From Bacteroidota bacterium (GTDB lineage Bacteria; Bacteroidota; Bacteroidia; Bacteroidales; UBA12077): a stretch of DNA of 64,000 nt. Under the pieces are notes generated by a model. That model saw nothing but the letters and a program-made list of their open reading frames with translations. It was not told the origin of the DNA and searched no databases. The position numbers and the translations under genes are program-made. This document shows positions 54,142 to 62,212 of the stretch, one piece after another (within the stretch, counting starts at the first letter, position 1; each line of letters opens with the position of its first letter). The stretch is from contig JAHLLG010000003.1 of assembly GCA_020444275.1 (NCBI GenBank), positions 124,001 through 188,000 on the forward strand. Direction: 5' to 3'.

Positions 54142-54842
54142 ATCAAATCGTCTTTTAGTTTATTTACTTGGGGTTTGTAAGTTCTGCTTACTGGAATAGA
54201 TTGGCCCTTAATTATAAGTTCACCAGTTTTTATTTGATCAATTTTTGATTTATTTACAATGAATGATTTATGTGTTCGCATAAACTCGTTAGCTGGAAGT
54301 TTTTCCAAAAGATCCTGAAAATTCATTAACGTTAAAACTCTTTGTTGGTTAAAGTGTATGGCAAGATAATCCTTCATTCCTTCAACGTATAATATATCTT
54401 CCATTGGTATTCGAACTATATTTCCGCTACTTTTTACAAACAGGTACTGTGCCTCTTTAGCTTTTTTTATTGATGAGCTAGCTGGTTGTAATAGCTTATA
54501 AACTTTTTCTACCGACATTAGAAAACGATCAAATTGTAAAGGTTTTAAGAGATAATCTACTACATCAAAGTCATAACTTTTTAGTGCATACTGTTCAAAG
54601 GCTGTAGTCATTACGATAAAAGGTGGTTTGGTAAGCTCTTTTAAAAAATCAAAGCCACTCATCTCGGGCATTTCAACATCCAGGAAAATAATGTCGATGC
54701 TATCTTTTTTAAGATAGTTAATGGCATCGTAAGCATTGTCAAATACTTGAACCAATTCAATAAAATCGATTTTCGATATAAATCGTTTAATCTTATTTAA
54801 AGCAAGTAGTTCGTCATCAACTGCAATGCATTTTAAGATCAT
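54138..54842 (-). CDS. LytTR-family response regulator
   Basis: 234-aa transcription factor. The receiver (1-120) has acidic IAVDDELLAL, the phospho-acceptor Asp in IIFLDVEMPEMSG, Thr in IVMTTAF and Lys in VVDYLLKPL. The LytTR DNA-binding domain (135-230) shows FVKSSGNIVRIPMEDILYVE, YLAIHF, FMRTHKSFIVNKSKID and IPVSRTYKPQV. It recognises direct repeats in promoter DNA. It is the partner of the next gene upstream (4-base overlap), a classic LytS/LytR pair. Target genes may include the transporter or P1/P2 operons, which is inference from position. Confidence 0.95.
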   Translation of the reverse strand: MILKCIAVDDELLALNKIKRFISKIDFIELVQVFDNAYDAINYLKKDSIDIIFLDVEMPEMSGFDFLKELTKPPFIVMTTAFEQYALKSYDFDVVDYLLKPLQFDRFLMSVEKVYKLLQPASSSIKKAKEAQYLFVKSSGNIVRIPMEDILYVEGMKDYLAIHFNQQRVLTLMNFQDLLEKLPANEFMRTHKSFIVNKSKIDQIKTGELIIKGQSIPVSRTYKPQVNKLKDDLI

Positions 54843-55858
54843 ACAAACGAAATTTTAAGGTTTACGATAAACTGACTTGCAGTTTTTTCAATATCTAATG
54901 AGTGTTTATCCGGATAAATTAGTTCTAATCGTCGTTTAAGATTTTTTAAGCCAATGCCATGGGTTTGCTTTTTTATCATTCCTGTATATTTATTAACGAT
55001 TTTAAAATGTATTGATTCATTGTCGATAAAAAAGGAAATTGCTATTCCGGGAATGGTTGATTTGCGATCAACATACTTTACTGAATTTTCTATTAAAGGT
55101 AAGAACAGAAGGGGAGGTATTTGCAGGCTTTTGTAGTTACCTTCAATTTTAAACGAAATAAATTTTTTTGATTTAAAACTATAGCTTACAAATTCAATAT
55201 AGTTCTTAATAAAGCTTATTTCATTGCTTAATGACACTGTGTTACTCTCAGTTTCTTTTAACACATAACGCAATATCTCCGACAAATGGAATATTGCATT
55301 CGAAGCTTTTTCCTGATCCGTAAATATCAATTCATCAATATTATTTAACGAGTTGAATAAGAAATGAGGATTAATTTGGTTTTTCAGATACTTTAATTCT
55401 GTTTCCATTTGCTGCATTAAAATATCTTTTCTCTGAAATTGATGTATCAGATTTAACCTTACATATTTTATGGTAGCAGCCATACCTGTAATTGAAAAAA
55501 GAATGATTAAACTGTTGGCAAATTGTTCTTCAACCGATCGATTCGTATAATATAACTCTGTTGATGGTAAAATGTAGTAACTTACAAAAACCGAAATCAG
55601 GGTTAAAAAGAGTATCGTTAAAATGCTAAACAGAATAAAACGAACAAATTTAAATGGAATCAAATATTTAGGAAACAAAACATATAAAACAAAGTACACC
55701 GCAATAATATCCTGCGGAAGGAACAACAGATTTGTTTTTAGAATAGCTGCGAAATTTCCGCGATAGATATACGGAAAGAAGGTGTAAATAAATAGAATTC
55801 CTATCCAAAAAATGATATGTGATAGTATTCTGCTATTAAATAAATAAAATGATTTCAT
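54839..55858 (-). CDS. LytS-like membrane histidine kinase (His_kinase PF06580 type)
   Basis: 339 aa. Four hydrophobic segments fill residues 10-140. A coiled linker (IHQFQRKDILMQQMETELK) leads to LKNQINPHFLFNSLNNIDEL, with the phospho-accepting His in NPHFLFN. An ATPase region follows: LLFLPLIENSVKYVDRK and GIGLKNLKRRLELIY. Such kinases pass phosphate to LytTR regulators; the cognate gene overlaps by 4 bases. The signal is unknown and no extracytoplasmic domain is visible, so it may sense the membrane itself. Divergent from the 56182 gene across a 323-base gap. Confidence 0.94.
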   Translation of the reverse strand: MKSFYLFNSRILSHIIFWIGILFIYTFFPYIYRGNFAAILKTNLLFLPQDIIAVYFVLYVLFPKYLIPFKFVRFILFSILTILFLTLISVFVSYYILPSTELYYTNRSVEEQFANSLIILFSITGMAATIKYVRLNLIHQFQRKDILMQQMETELKYLKNQINPHFLFNSLNNIDELIFTDQEKASNAIFHLSEILRYVLKETESNTVSLSNEISFIKNYIEFVSYSFKSKKFISFKIEGNYKSLQIPPLLFLPLIENSVKYVDRKSTIPGIAISFFIDNESIHFKIVNKYTGMIKKQTHGIGLKNLKRRLELIYPDKHSLDIEKTASQFIVNLKISFV

Positions 55859-55922
55859 CTTTTATGATATTGAAGTAAAGATATTCTAATCCTTCTTAAA
55901 TTTAAATTATTATATCGATTAA

Positions 55923-55941
55923 TTTAGACCACTTGTCTAAA
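55923..55941. promoter_or_regulatory. Perfect inverted repeat in the LytS/56182 divergent gap
   Basis: TTTAGAC (55923-55929) and GTCTAAA (55935-55941) around CACTT. It is 65 bases before the LytS start and 240 bases before the 56182 start. The other bases of this 323-base gap are AT-rich and show nothing further that I can support. Confidence 0.4.
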
Positions 55942-56181
55942 AGAAATATTGTATATAAAAATGATTTATAGTTTTATAAGTGACATTGGTTAGGGTATCT
56001 ATATTTTTAGTAATCATTTAATTTGAGACTTATATTTACCATTAAATTTAGATATAATATGTAAAACGTTAGAATTTTTGTAGCTTTAAAATTCATAGTA
56101 TTTAAAATAGGTAAATTGTTTTATTATTAAAAAAATAGTGGTAAATTCGATGTTCAATTTTTTAATGAGAAAAATTTAAGT

Positions 56182-58812
56182 GTGGTGGCTAAAAAGTGGA
56201 GTAGCTATTTAAAGCATCCTTTAAGTGTTGGTTTTATTTTAAGTGTATTGGTAATATTCTTGGTTGCCAGATACATGCCGCGATATTATACCGAATTAAC
56301 CGAAAAAAAAGTACTTACCAATAATGGTCAAGTGTATTATTTTGATCTGGATAATGACGGAAACAGCGAAAAGATTGATTATTACCAGTACGATAAAATA
56401 TTTCAACCAACGCTTTACTTATATAATCCTGAGGGTAAATTTAAGTTTTTGTGGAATTTTATGGAATCTCCCGTTAAAAACACAACGGTATATGCAGGAG
56501 ATTTTAACAGTGATAGCATAAAGGAAATATTTGTATTTACACAAGCTTCTGATTCATTATTCTTATATATTTTAAATTCACAGAATGATAAAGAGTACAT
56601 TGTTAAGAAGGAATTTATTACATCTGGAGATATTACAAAAGCTAAAATTATACCAATTGGGCTGTATAATCTTAATGGATCCGGTGATAAAGAGTTTCTA
56701 TTTGCTTGCAATCAGTGTACTAACTCCGAACCCAAACGGGTTTATGCATATGATATTTCAAACCGAAATGTTATAGCATCATCAGCATTAAATGTTAATA
56801 TTAAATTACCAATAGTTGTTGATGATATTAATTTTGATAATAAACCTGAAATTATATTATCAAGTTCATCCTTAGAGAGCAATGGTAACGATTTCGAATC
56901 CCAGTTAATTGTGTTAAATAGTGCACTGGAATATTTGTTTCCACCTGTTGTATTTCAGGGAGCACCATCACAAATTACCGCAAGTGTAGTTACAGTAGAT
57001 AATAAAAAGTTTTTAGCTGCATTAAATAGTGGTAAAAGAGAAGAAAACGTATACAATACTTTGATGCTCTTTAATACGGAAGGTCAAAAAAAACAGGAAA
57101 CATTAATAAATAGCAACTCCAATCTAAAAATACATCAATTAACTGATCAGCAACATATATATCTTTTTTCCAAACATAAAATCTTAAAATATAATGCTGA
57201 TTTAAGAAAAAATAAAACATATAAAAGTAGTAAGGAGGAAACAGAGTTTATTGGTCAGATAGACCTTATTGGCGATGACAGAAAAGAGCTTGTGTTAAAG
57301 AGTAAATCTGGTTTTATTATTTTATTTGATGATTTCAGGTCCAGATTAAAATTTAAAGCTCCCACTAATGCTGGTGAGGTAATTATGTCGGTGGTAAGAA
57401 ATAATCAGAAATCAAATAAATTATCGCTTCAGGTTAATAATGAATTATTTCTTTTTAATTTTCATAAAAATGAGAGTTTCTTTTATAGCCATGTCTTCTA
57501 CTTTTTATTATTTATTGTAATTAATGCATTGGTATTCGTTTTGTACAAGCTGAGATATGTGAATTTTAAGAAAATATTTAAGATTAAATCAGAAAGTGAT
57601 TTTTTATATGAAATTGAAGACAATATCGAAGAAAAATTTATTGGGCTTAAATCAAAAATAAAGGAGCTGGGCAAAGAGTTGCATGGTGATTCATACTCAA
57701 AACTAATAAAAGAGGTTGATCAGACAATGAAAGTTGTTAAGACACTTTCGGGTTCAATGTCAAAGCAAAATAAAAATTTAAGTTTAAAAGATCAGTTAAA
57801 TAACATTATACAGAAACAAAATAATGCCAAAAATATTAGTCTCTTTATTTATCCTGAGTATTTCAATCAAACCTTAAAAAAGGAAATTCACAACACAGTC
57901 AGCTGTTTTACAAATCAATGCTTAAAGTTAATAAGTGAAACAGTGCAGAACGATCACGTCGATATTCAAGTTGTTCTGCACAACGATTATATTAATGTTC
58001 TTATCGAGGCTGAAAATACAGCAATTAGTAATGAACAGTTAAATAATACGCAAGCAATAACACAATCTGTTGAGAGAGGGGGCGGTACAGTTGAAATAGA
58101 TTACTACAGTGGCACAGGCACTATTATTAGCGCAAACATACCTCTTAATAGAAGAAATGAAACTACAGAAAAACAGAATAAACGTATAAAAGTTATTATA
58201 GCAGAAGATCATGATGTTTCGCTTTTTGGTTTGGTATCTTTATTCAAAACGAAAGATGATATTGAACTGGTTGGTACGGCAAAAAATGGTCTGGAAGTAC
58301 TAAAAATGCTTGAGTATAAAAATACCGACCTTGTAATTACTGATATTTCGATGCCTGGTATGGATGGTATTGAGCTATCGGAACAGCTTCAAAAAGAGTA
58401 TCCTAACATCAAAGTTATTGTTTTTACCATGTATCTCGAAAACTGGTTTGTTGAGCAATTAATTACTAATGGTGCCAGAGGGTTTGTTTCGAAAAATTCC
58501 AAAGTTGTAGAACTGATTAATGCAGTAAGGTCTGTTTATGATGGAGATAACTATTATTGCCCGCAGTTTAAATCAAAATTTGGATTTAAGGCTGAAAAAA
58601 ACGGTAATGGTAAAAATCTGGATTCTCTGACAAAAAGCGAGTTGCAAATTATTAAATATTATGCAGATGATCAAACAAAAGACCAAATTGCAACACACAT
58701 GAAAATGAATACCAAAACCATGGATAATTTTTTAGCCAATATACTTCTGAAACTTAATGCAGGCGATGAGGAGGAGATAATACGCATTGCAAAAAAACAA
58801 AAATTCATTTAG
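56182..58812 (+). CDS. One-polypeptide membrane sensor / kinase-like / NarL-type regulator
   Basis: 876 aa starting at GTG (56182 or 56185). TM1 lies at 12-30. Residues 45-430 look like an FG-GAP/VCBS-type beta-propeller (FDLDNDGNSEKIDYYQ, YAGDFNSDSIKEIFVF, GLYNLNGSGDKEFLFA). TM2 is at 434-455. Inside, a HisKA_3-like helix carries His501 in KELGKELHGDSYSKL. The ATPase half lacks the N-box Asn and the DxGxG motif but ends GTGTIISANIPL. A receiver follows with Asp721 in LVITDISMPGMDG, and a LuxR-type HTH (LTKSELQIIKYYADDQTKD). Sensor, degenerate kinase and transcription factor are thus fused and membrane-bound. Confidence 0.85.
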   Translation: MVAKKWSSYLKHPLSVGFILSVLVIFLVARYMPRYYTELTEKKVLTNNGQVYYFDLDNDGNSEKIDYYQYDKIFQPTLYLYNPEGKFKFLWNFMESPVKNTTVYAGDFNSDSIKEIFVFTQASDSLFLYILNSQNDKEYIVKKEFITSGDITKAKIIPIGLYNLNGSGDKEFLFACNQCTNSEPKRVYAYDISNRNVIASSALNVNIKLPIVVDDINFDNKPEIILSSSSLESNGNDFESQLIVLNSALEYLFPPVVFQGAPSQITASVVTVDNKKFLAALNSGKREENVYNTLMLFNTEGQKKQETLINSNSNLKIHQLTDQQHIYLFSKHKILKYNADLRKNKTYKSSKEETEFIGQIDLIGDDRKELVLKSKSGFIILFDDFRSRLKFKAPTNAGEVIMSVVRNNQKSNKLSLQVNNELFLFNFHKNESFFYSHVFYFLLFIVINALVFVLYKLRYVNFKKIFKIKSESDFLYEIEDNIEEKFIGLKSKIKELGKELHGDSYSKLIKEVDQTMKVVKTLSGSMSKQNKNLSLKDQLNNIIQKQNNAKNISLFIYPEYFNQTLKKEIHNTVSCFTNQCLKLISETVQNDHVDIQVVLHNDYINVLIEAENTAISNEQLNNTQAITQSVERGGGTVEIDYYSGTGTIISANIPLNRRNETTEKQNKRIKVIIAEDHDVSLFGLVSLFKTKDDIELVGTAKNGLEVLKMLEYKNTDLVITDISMPGMDGIELSEQLQKEYPNIKVIVFTMYLENWFVEQLITNGARGFVSKNSKVVELINAVRSVYDGDNYYCPQFKSKFGFKAEKNGNGKNLDSLTKSELQIIKYYADDQTKDQIATHMKMNTKTMDNFLANILLKLNAGDEEEIIRIAKKQKFI

Positions 58813-58853
58813 TAATAATTTGACGAATACCTGTAAACTTTTACTTGTTTAAC

Positions 58854-58861
58854 TAAATTTG
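58854..58861 (+). promoter_or_regulatory. TAnnTTTG promoter element before the TPR gene
   Basis: TAAATTTG matches the -7 consensus, 22 bases before the chosen ATG at 58884, and lies after the 56182 gene stop. A GTG at 58863 would fall at or before the expected transcript start. Confidence 0.45.
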
Positions 58862-58883
58862 TGTGGAAATTTTGCATAAATTT

Positions 58884-59195
58884 ATGGATAATATTAAAAA
58901 GAATATCGAAAGATATATTAATAATCAGGAGTATACTAAGGCGTTAGAGGAGCTGACAAATTATATTCTGAATAATAAAAAGGATGTTGAATTATATATT
59001 TTAAGAGGCGACATATATTATAAAAAGCAAGAATATGGTAAAGCCTTAAATGATTTTAACCTGGTAATAAATTTACAACCTGATAATAAAATTATTAAGT
59101 CAAGGGTTGAAATGATAAAAGATATTCTTAAATTTCAGGCGTTGGATATATATTCTTCAACAAATTTAAATAAAGATCCTTGGCTGGACGATTAA
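58884..59195 (+). CDS. Small TPR protein
   Basis: 103 aa from ATG 58884; an upstream GTG (58863) is less likely because of the promoter element. There are about two TPRs: RYINNQEYTKALEELTNYIL and LYILRGDIYYKKQEYGKALN, then DFNLVINLQPDNKI. No signal peptide, so it is cytoplasmic. The C-terminus has LNKDPWLDD. It precedes the 59201 membrane gene by 5 bases. A protein-binding adaptor is the likely role; the partner is unknown. Confidence 0.7.
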   Translation: MDNIKKNIERYINNQEYTKALEELTNYILNNKKDVELYILRGDIYYKKQEYGKALNDFNLVINLQPDNKIIKSRVEMIKDILKFQALDIYSSTNLNKDPWLDD

Positions 59196-59200
59196 AAAAA

Positions 59201-59692
59201 ATGCAGTTAAACTACAATACAACACATACAGATCAGAGCTTCCTTGGAAGAGTATTTTTATTTGCAAAACGTAACTATTGGCTTTTCATTGTCGATATCA
59301 TTATAATCATATTTCTTATTATACCACCTTACGATTGGGAAGAAACAAGGTTACTACTTATAATGATTGGATTGCTTCTAATTAGAGATATCATTATACT
59401 AAGTATTAGTAGTAAACATCTTGGCAAATTTATTGCTAAAGGTAATGAGGTTATCATCGGAATATTAAACAGGAGTAAATTTAAAGAGGATGTTATAGGG
59501 TGGTTGCCTGATCTTGAGTTGGAGATAAAGTATAAGTTTGGAATACCGGTTTTATTTATTATGAATGGTAACGAAGTATTGTTTAAGCAATATCCGGTGG
59601 GGATTTGGACGGTTGATAAAATGAGAGAGTTTCTCGAATCATTTTACGACTACAAGAAAGAACAAGCTTTATGGAAAATCTATAAAGGTTAA
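59201..59692 (+). CDS. Membrane protein with a C-terminal soluble domain, possibly thioredoxin-like
   Basis: 163 aa from ATG 59201 (a TTG at 59180 lies inside the TPR gene). Two membrane segments are at about 25-44 and 53-73. A soluble part follows, with ILNRSKFKEDVIGWLPDLEL and KFGIPVLFIMNGNEVLFKQY, then PVGIWTVDKMREFLESFYD. The GIPVLFIMNGNEV strand-turn-strand pattern resembles the second half of a thioredoxin fold, but no CxxC is present. Unknown function. Between the TPR gene and the glycosylase gene, all on the plus strand. Confidence 0.6.
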   Translation: MQLNYNTTHTDQSFLGRVFLFAKRNYWLFIVDIIIIIFLIIPPYDWEETRLLLIMIGLLLIRDIIILSISSKHLGKFIAKGNEVIIGILNRSKFKEDVIGWLPDLELEIKYKFGIPVLFIMNGNEVLFKQYPVGIWTVDKMREFLESFYDYKKEQALWKIYKG

Positions 59693-59699
59693 AAATTCA

Positions 59700-60434
59700 A
59701 TGTCTTACGATTCTCTTTTCTTACAATCACTATCACATATCGATCAAAGCTGGAATAACTTTCTTAATTCCGAAACAATTGATTTAATAAAAACAATTGA
59801 AGCTAAGATTTCATTTAACTCTAACGAATTTAATCCAAAGCCAGAGAAAGTATTAAGGTTTTTAGAAACTCCACTTGATCAGGTTAAAGTTATTATCCTG
59901 GGGCAGGATCCGTATCCACAAAGTGGAGTTGCAACAGGACGAGCATTCGAAGTGGGTACTTTAAATTCATGGTATGATAAGTTTAGTAATATTTCGCTTA
60001 AAAATATTGTACGAGCAATATATCATGCCTATTACAATGAACACCTAAAATATAGCGAAATTAAGGGCAAAATGGATGCTGGTTTTAACATTAAACCTCC
60101 ATACGAGATATTTAGTTCGTGGGAAAAACAGGGCGTTCTTTTACTAAATACTTCTTTTACTTGCGAAGTGGGAAAATCAAACAGTCATGAAAAAATCTGG
60201 AATGAGTTTACACAAAGATTGCTGAACTATATTGCCGAATGCTATCCCAAAATAACCTGGTTCCTTTGGGGCAATAATGCCAAGTCGGTAGTAAGTAATA
60301 TCAAAATCAGCAATAAAATAGAATCGATGCATCCCATGATGTGTTACGATAAACCCGGAAGAGATAACGATTTTTTATTTGGTAAGATCAATGCATTTAA
60401 AGAAACCAAAAATCTTATCAACTGGCTCGGTTAA
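59700..60434 (+). CDS. Uracil-DNA glycosylase-family protein
   Basis: 244 aa. The water-activating loop is VIILGQDPYPQSGVATGRAFEVG with Asp70. LLNTSFTCEVGKSNSH, WNEFTQRLL, WFLWGNNAKSV and ESMHPM correspond to the uracil-recognition and DNA-intercalation regions. Classic family 1 enzymes have GQDPYH and HPSPLS; here the His is Pro and the intercalation loop is HPMMC, so this is a divergent member. The base removed is likely uracil, but other lesions are possible. ATG 59700, 7 bases after the previous stop; the last 4 bases overlap the convergent aminotransferase gene. Confidence 0.85.
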   Translation: MSYDSLFLQSLSHIDQSWNNFLNSETIDLIKTIEAKISFNSNEFNPKPEKVLRFLETPLDQVKVIILGQDPYPQSGVATGRAFEVGTLNSWYDKFSNISLKNIVRAIYHAYYNEHLKYSEIKGKMDAGFNIKPPYEIFSSWEKQGVLLLNTSFTCEVGKSNSHEKIWNEFTQRLLNYIAECYPKITWFLWGNNAKSVVSNIKISNKIESMHPMMCYDKPGRDNDFLFGKINAFKETKNLINWLG

Positions 60435-61267
60435 GTAATGTTTTTCGATGAAATATAATCGCTAATAGTACCATCATATAGTTTCATAATCTTTCGAAGC
60501 ATTTTATTCTTTGCGTCAAAACTATGATTACCAAGTAAATGTATAGGTAGCACTTTTAGCGAAGTGCCTGATAAAAATACAGCATCCATTTTCAACAGAT
60601 CTTTAAGATGAACATCTTGCTCGATAATATCAATTCCGTGTTTGTTACAAAGCTTTAAGATATTCCTTCGGGTAATTCCGTTAAGTACATCCTTTTGTCG
60701 GGGGGTAATAACTATATTCTCACGTATAAAAAAAACATTAGATCTGCTTCCTTCTGTAATAAATCCATTATGATTCATCAATAATACTTCAAATATTTTT
60801 TCTTCAGCTATGGTATTATTAGCTCTTTTTCGGGCTTCAGAGTTTAAAATTTTAGCATTAGGATTTGAACGAACGGCGTGGCAAACTCCAACCTGAACAC
60901 CATTAGCATATTCCGAATCGGATGGAAAGTAATGAGGTGTAAAATAGATGAGTAAGTCTTTTTCCTGCATGCCATTTTTTTGATCAAAATGGATTACCAG
61001 TTTAATTTTACCTACAGATATATTGTTTTTCTTGATGAGTTCTGTAATGAGCAATTCTATATCGCAATAACTTTCGTTTACCTGTAGCTGCGACAGATCT
61101 GCAGAATCAAACAGGCGATTTAGATGATCTTCAAGAAACAGGGGAATCTTTTGTTCAATGCGAATAACTTCGTATATCGATGTGCCTTTTTCTAGTAATG
61201 ATTCATCAAACTCACTACACGATTTAAGCTGAAAATTATGAATATAAAAGTCAAGATAACATTCCAT
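60431..61267 (-). CDS. Class IV PLP-dependent aminotransferase
   Basis: 278 aa of the fold type IV group (branched-chain aminotransferase, D-amino-acid transaminase, aminodeoxychorismate lyase). The region AKILNSEARKRANNTIAEE carries the probable Schiff-base Lys, followed by VLLMNHNGFITEGSRSNVFF, the conserved (E)-G-x-x-x-N-x-F PLP-binding motif. GITRRNILKLCNKHGI and VFLSGTSLKVLPI are also typical. The Lys context NAKILN is closer to aminodeoxychorismate lyase-like members than to ilvE. Exact reaction is uncertain. ATG 61267; convergent with the glycosylase gene. Confidence 0.85.
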   Translation of the reverse strand: MECYLDFYIHNFQLKSCSEFDESLLEKGTSIYEVIRIEQKIPLFLEDHLNRLFDSADLSQLQVNESYCDIELLITELIKKNNISVGKIKLVIHFDQKNGMQEKDLLIYFTPHYFPSDSEYANGVQVGVCHAVRSNPNAKILNSEARKRANNTIAEEKIFEVLLMNHNGFITEGSRSNVFFIRENIVITPRQKDVLNGITRRNILKLCNKHGIDIIEQDVHLKDLLKMDAVFLSGTSLKVLPIHLLGNHSFDAKNKMLRKIMKLYDGTISDYISSKNIT

Positions 61268-61371
61268 AACAAAAAAATATGTTGTAAAAGTAATAATTAA
61301 GCCTGCATTTACGTATTGTTCTTGAAACTTTTGATAACTTTAAACAAAAACGATGGAAGATCCTTCCAAAT

Positions 61372-61412
61372 CATATGTACGAAACTGTGCAGCTCATGTA
61401 CTAAACCGTGCA
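61372..61412. promoter_or_regulatory. Two 20-bp direct repeats 21 bp apart before the MacB-type operon
   Basis: Bases 61372-61391 and 61393-61412 agree at 16 of 20 positions, with TGTAC-N6-GTGCA conserved in both. Each unit is itself an imperfect palindrome (TGYAC/GTRCA). The 21-bp phase puts both on the same face of the helix, about 117 bases before the ABC ATPase ATG. Probably tandem binding sites for a regulator. Confidence 0.5.
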
Positions 61413-61528
61413 AAAAACAGTCACTATTTTATTACCTCTAAATTTATAAACTAAAGATTGTTAGCTTATTATGTTTTGTGGTATAAATATTGGTAAGCTA
61501 AATTGACACTCAATAATCGATAAATAGT

Positions 61529-62209
61529 ATGATAGAACTTAAGGGATTACATAAATCATATATTACTGGTACTAATAAATTACATGTGCTAAAAGGCCTT
61601 GATATGCTAATTGAGCAAGGCGAGCTTGTTTCTATTATGGGATCTTCAGGTTCTGGAAAATCGACATTGCTTAATGTGTTAGGAATACTCGATTCATATG
61701 ATCAGGGATTTTATAAGCTCAATAACACATTAATGAGTAACCTCTCGGAAAAGAAAGCAGCTCAATATCGCAATAATATGTTAGGGTTTGTTTTTCAGTC
61801 GTTCAATTTAATTTCGTTTAAAAACGCGATGGAGAATGTTGCCTTACCTTTATATTATCAGGGTGTTAGCAGGAAAAAGCGAAATAGCATTGCTTTGGAA
61901 TATCTTGAAAAAATGGGGTTAAAAGATTGGGCGGAACATATGCCAAATGAATTATCGGGAGGACAAAAACAACGGGTGGCTATCGCGCGTGCAATGATTA
62001 GTAAACCTAAAGTGATTTTGGCCGATGAACCAACCGGCGCATTAGATACAAAAACATCTCTTGAAGTTATGGATTTGTTTCGCGAAATCAATAAAGATGG
62101 CATTACCATGATTATTGTAACCCACGAAAAAGATATTTCGGAAAAAACGGATCGTATTATTCATTTGAGAGACGGAATTATTGAATCCGAATTTATTTCA
62201 AAAAACTAG
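61529..62209 (+). CDS. MacB/LolD-type ABC transporter ATP-binding protein
   Basis: 226 aa ATPase. Walker A GSSGSGKST (residue 39), Q-loop FVFQSFNLISFKNAMENV, signature LSGGQKQRVAIARA, Walker B VILADEPTGALD, H-loop IIVTHEKDI. The DEPTGALD and ENVALPLYYQG features are those of the MacB/LolD/FtsE group. It pairs with the two following permeases (3-base gap to the first). Such systems are mechanotransmission exporters or efflux pumps, acting across the envelope. Substrate is unknown. Confidence 0.95.
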   Translation: MIELKGLHKSYITGTNKLHVLKGLDMLIEQGELVSIMGSSGSGKSTLLNVLGILDSYDQGFYKLNNTLMSNLSEKKAAQYRNNMLGFVFQSFNLISFKNAMENVALPLYYQGVSRKKRNSIALEYLEKMGLKDWAEHMPNELSGGQKQRVAIARAMISKPKVILADEPTGALDTKTSLEVMDLFREINKDGITMIIVTHEKDISEKTDRIIHLRDGIIESEFISKN

Positions 62210-62212
62210 TCA

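Noticed and set aside
61413-61528. Sigma-54 promoter before the MacB-type operon (TGGTAAG...TTGA)
   Set aside because: The spacing between the GG and the TTG elements is one base too long and the -12 GC is missing.
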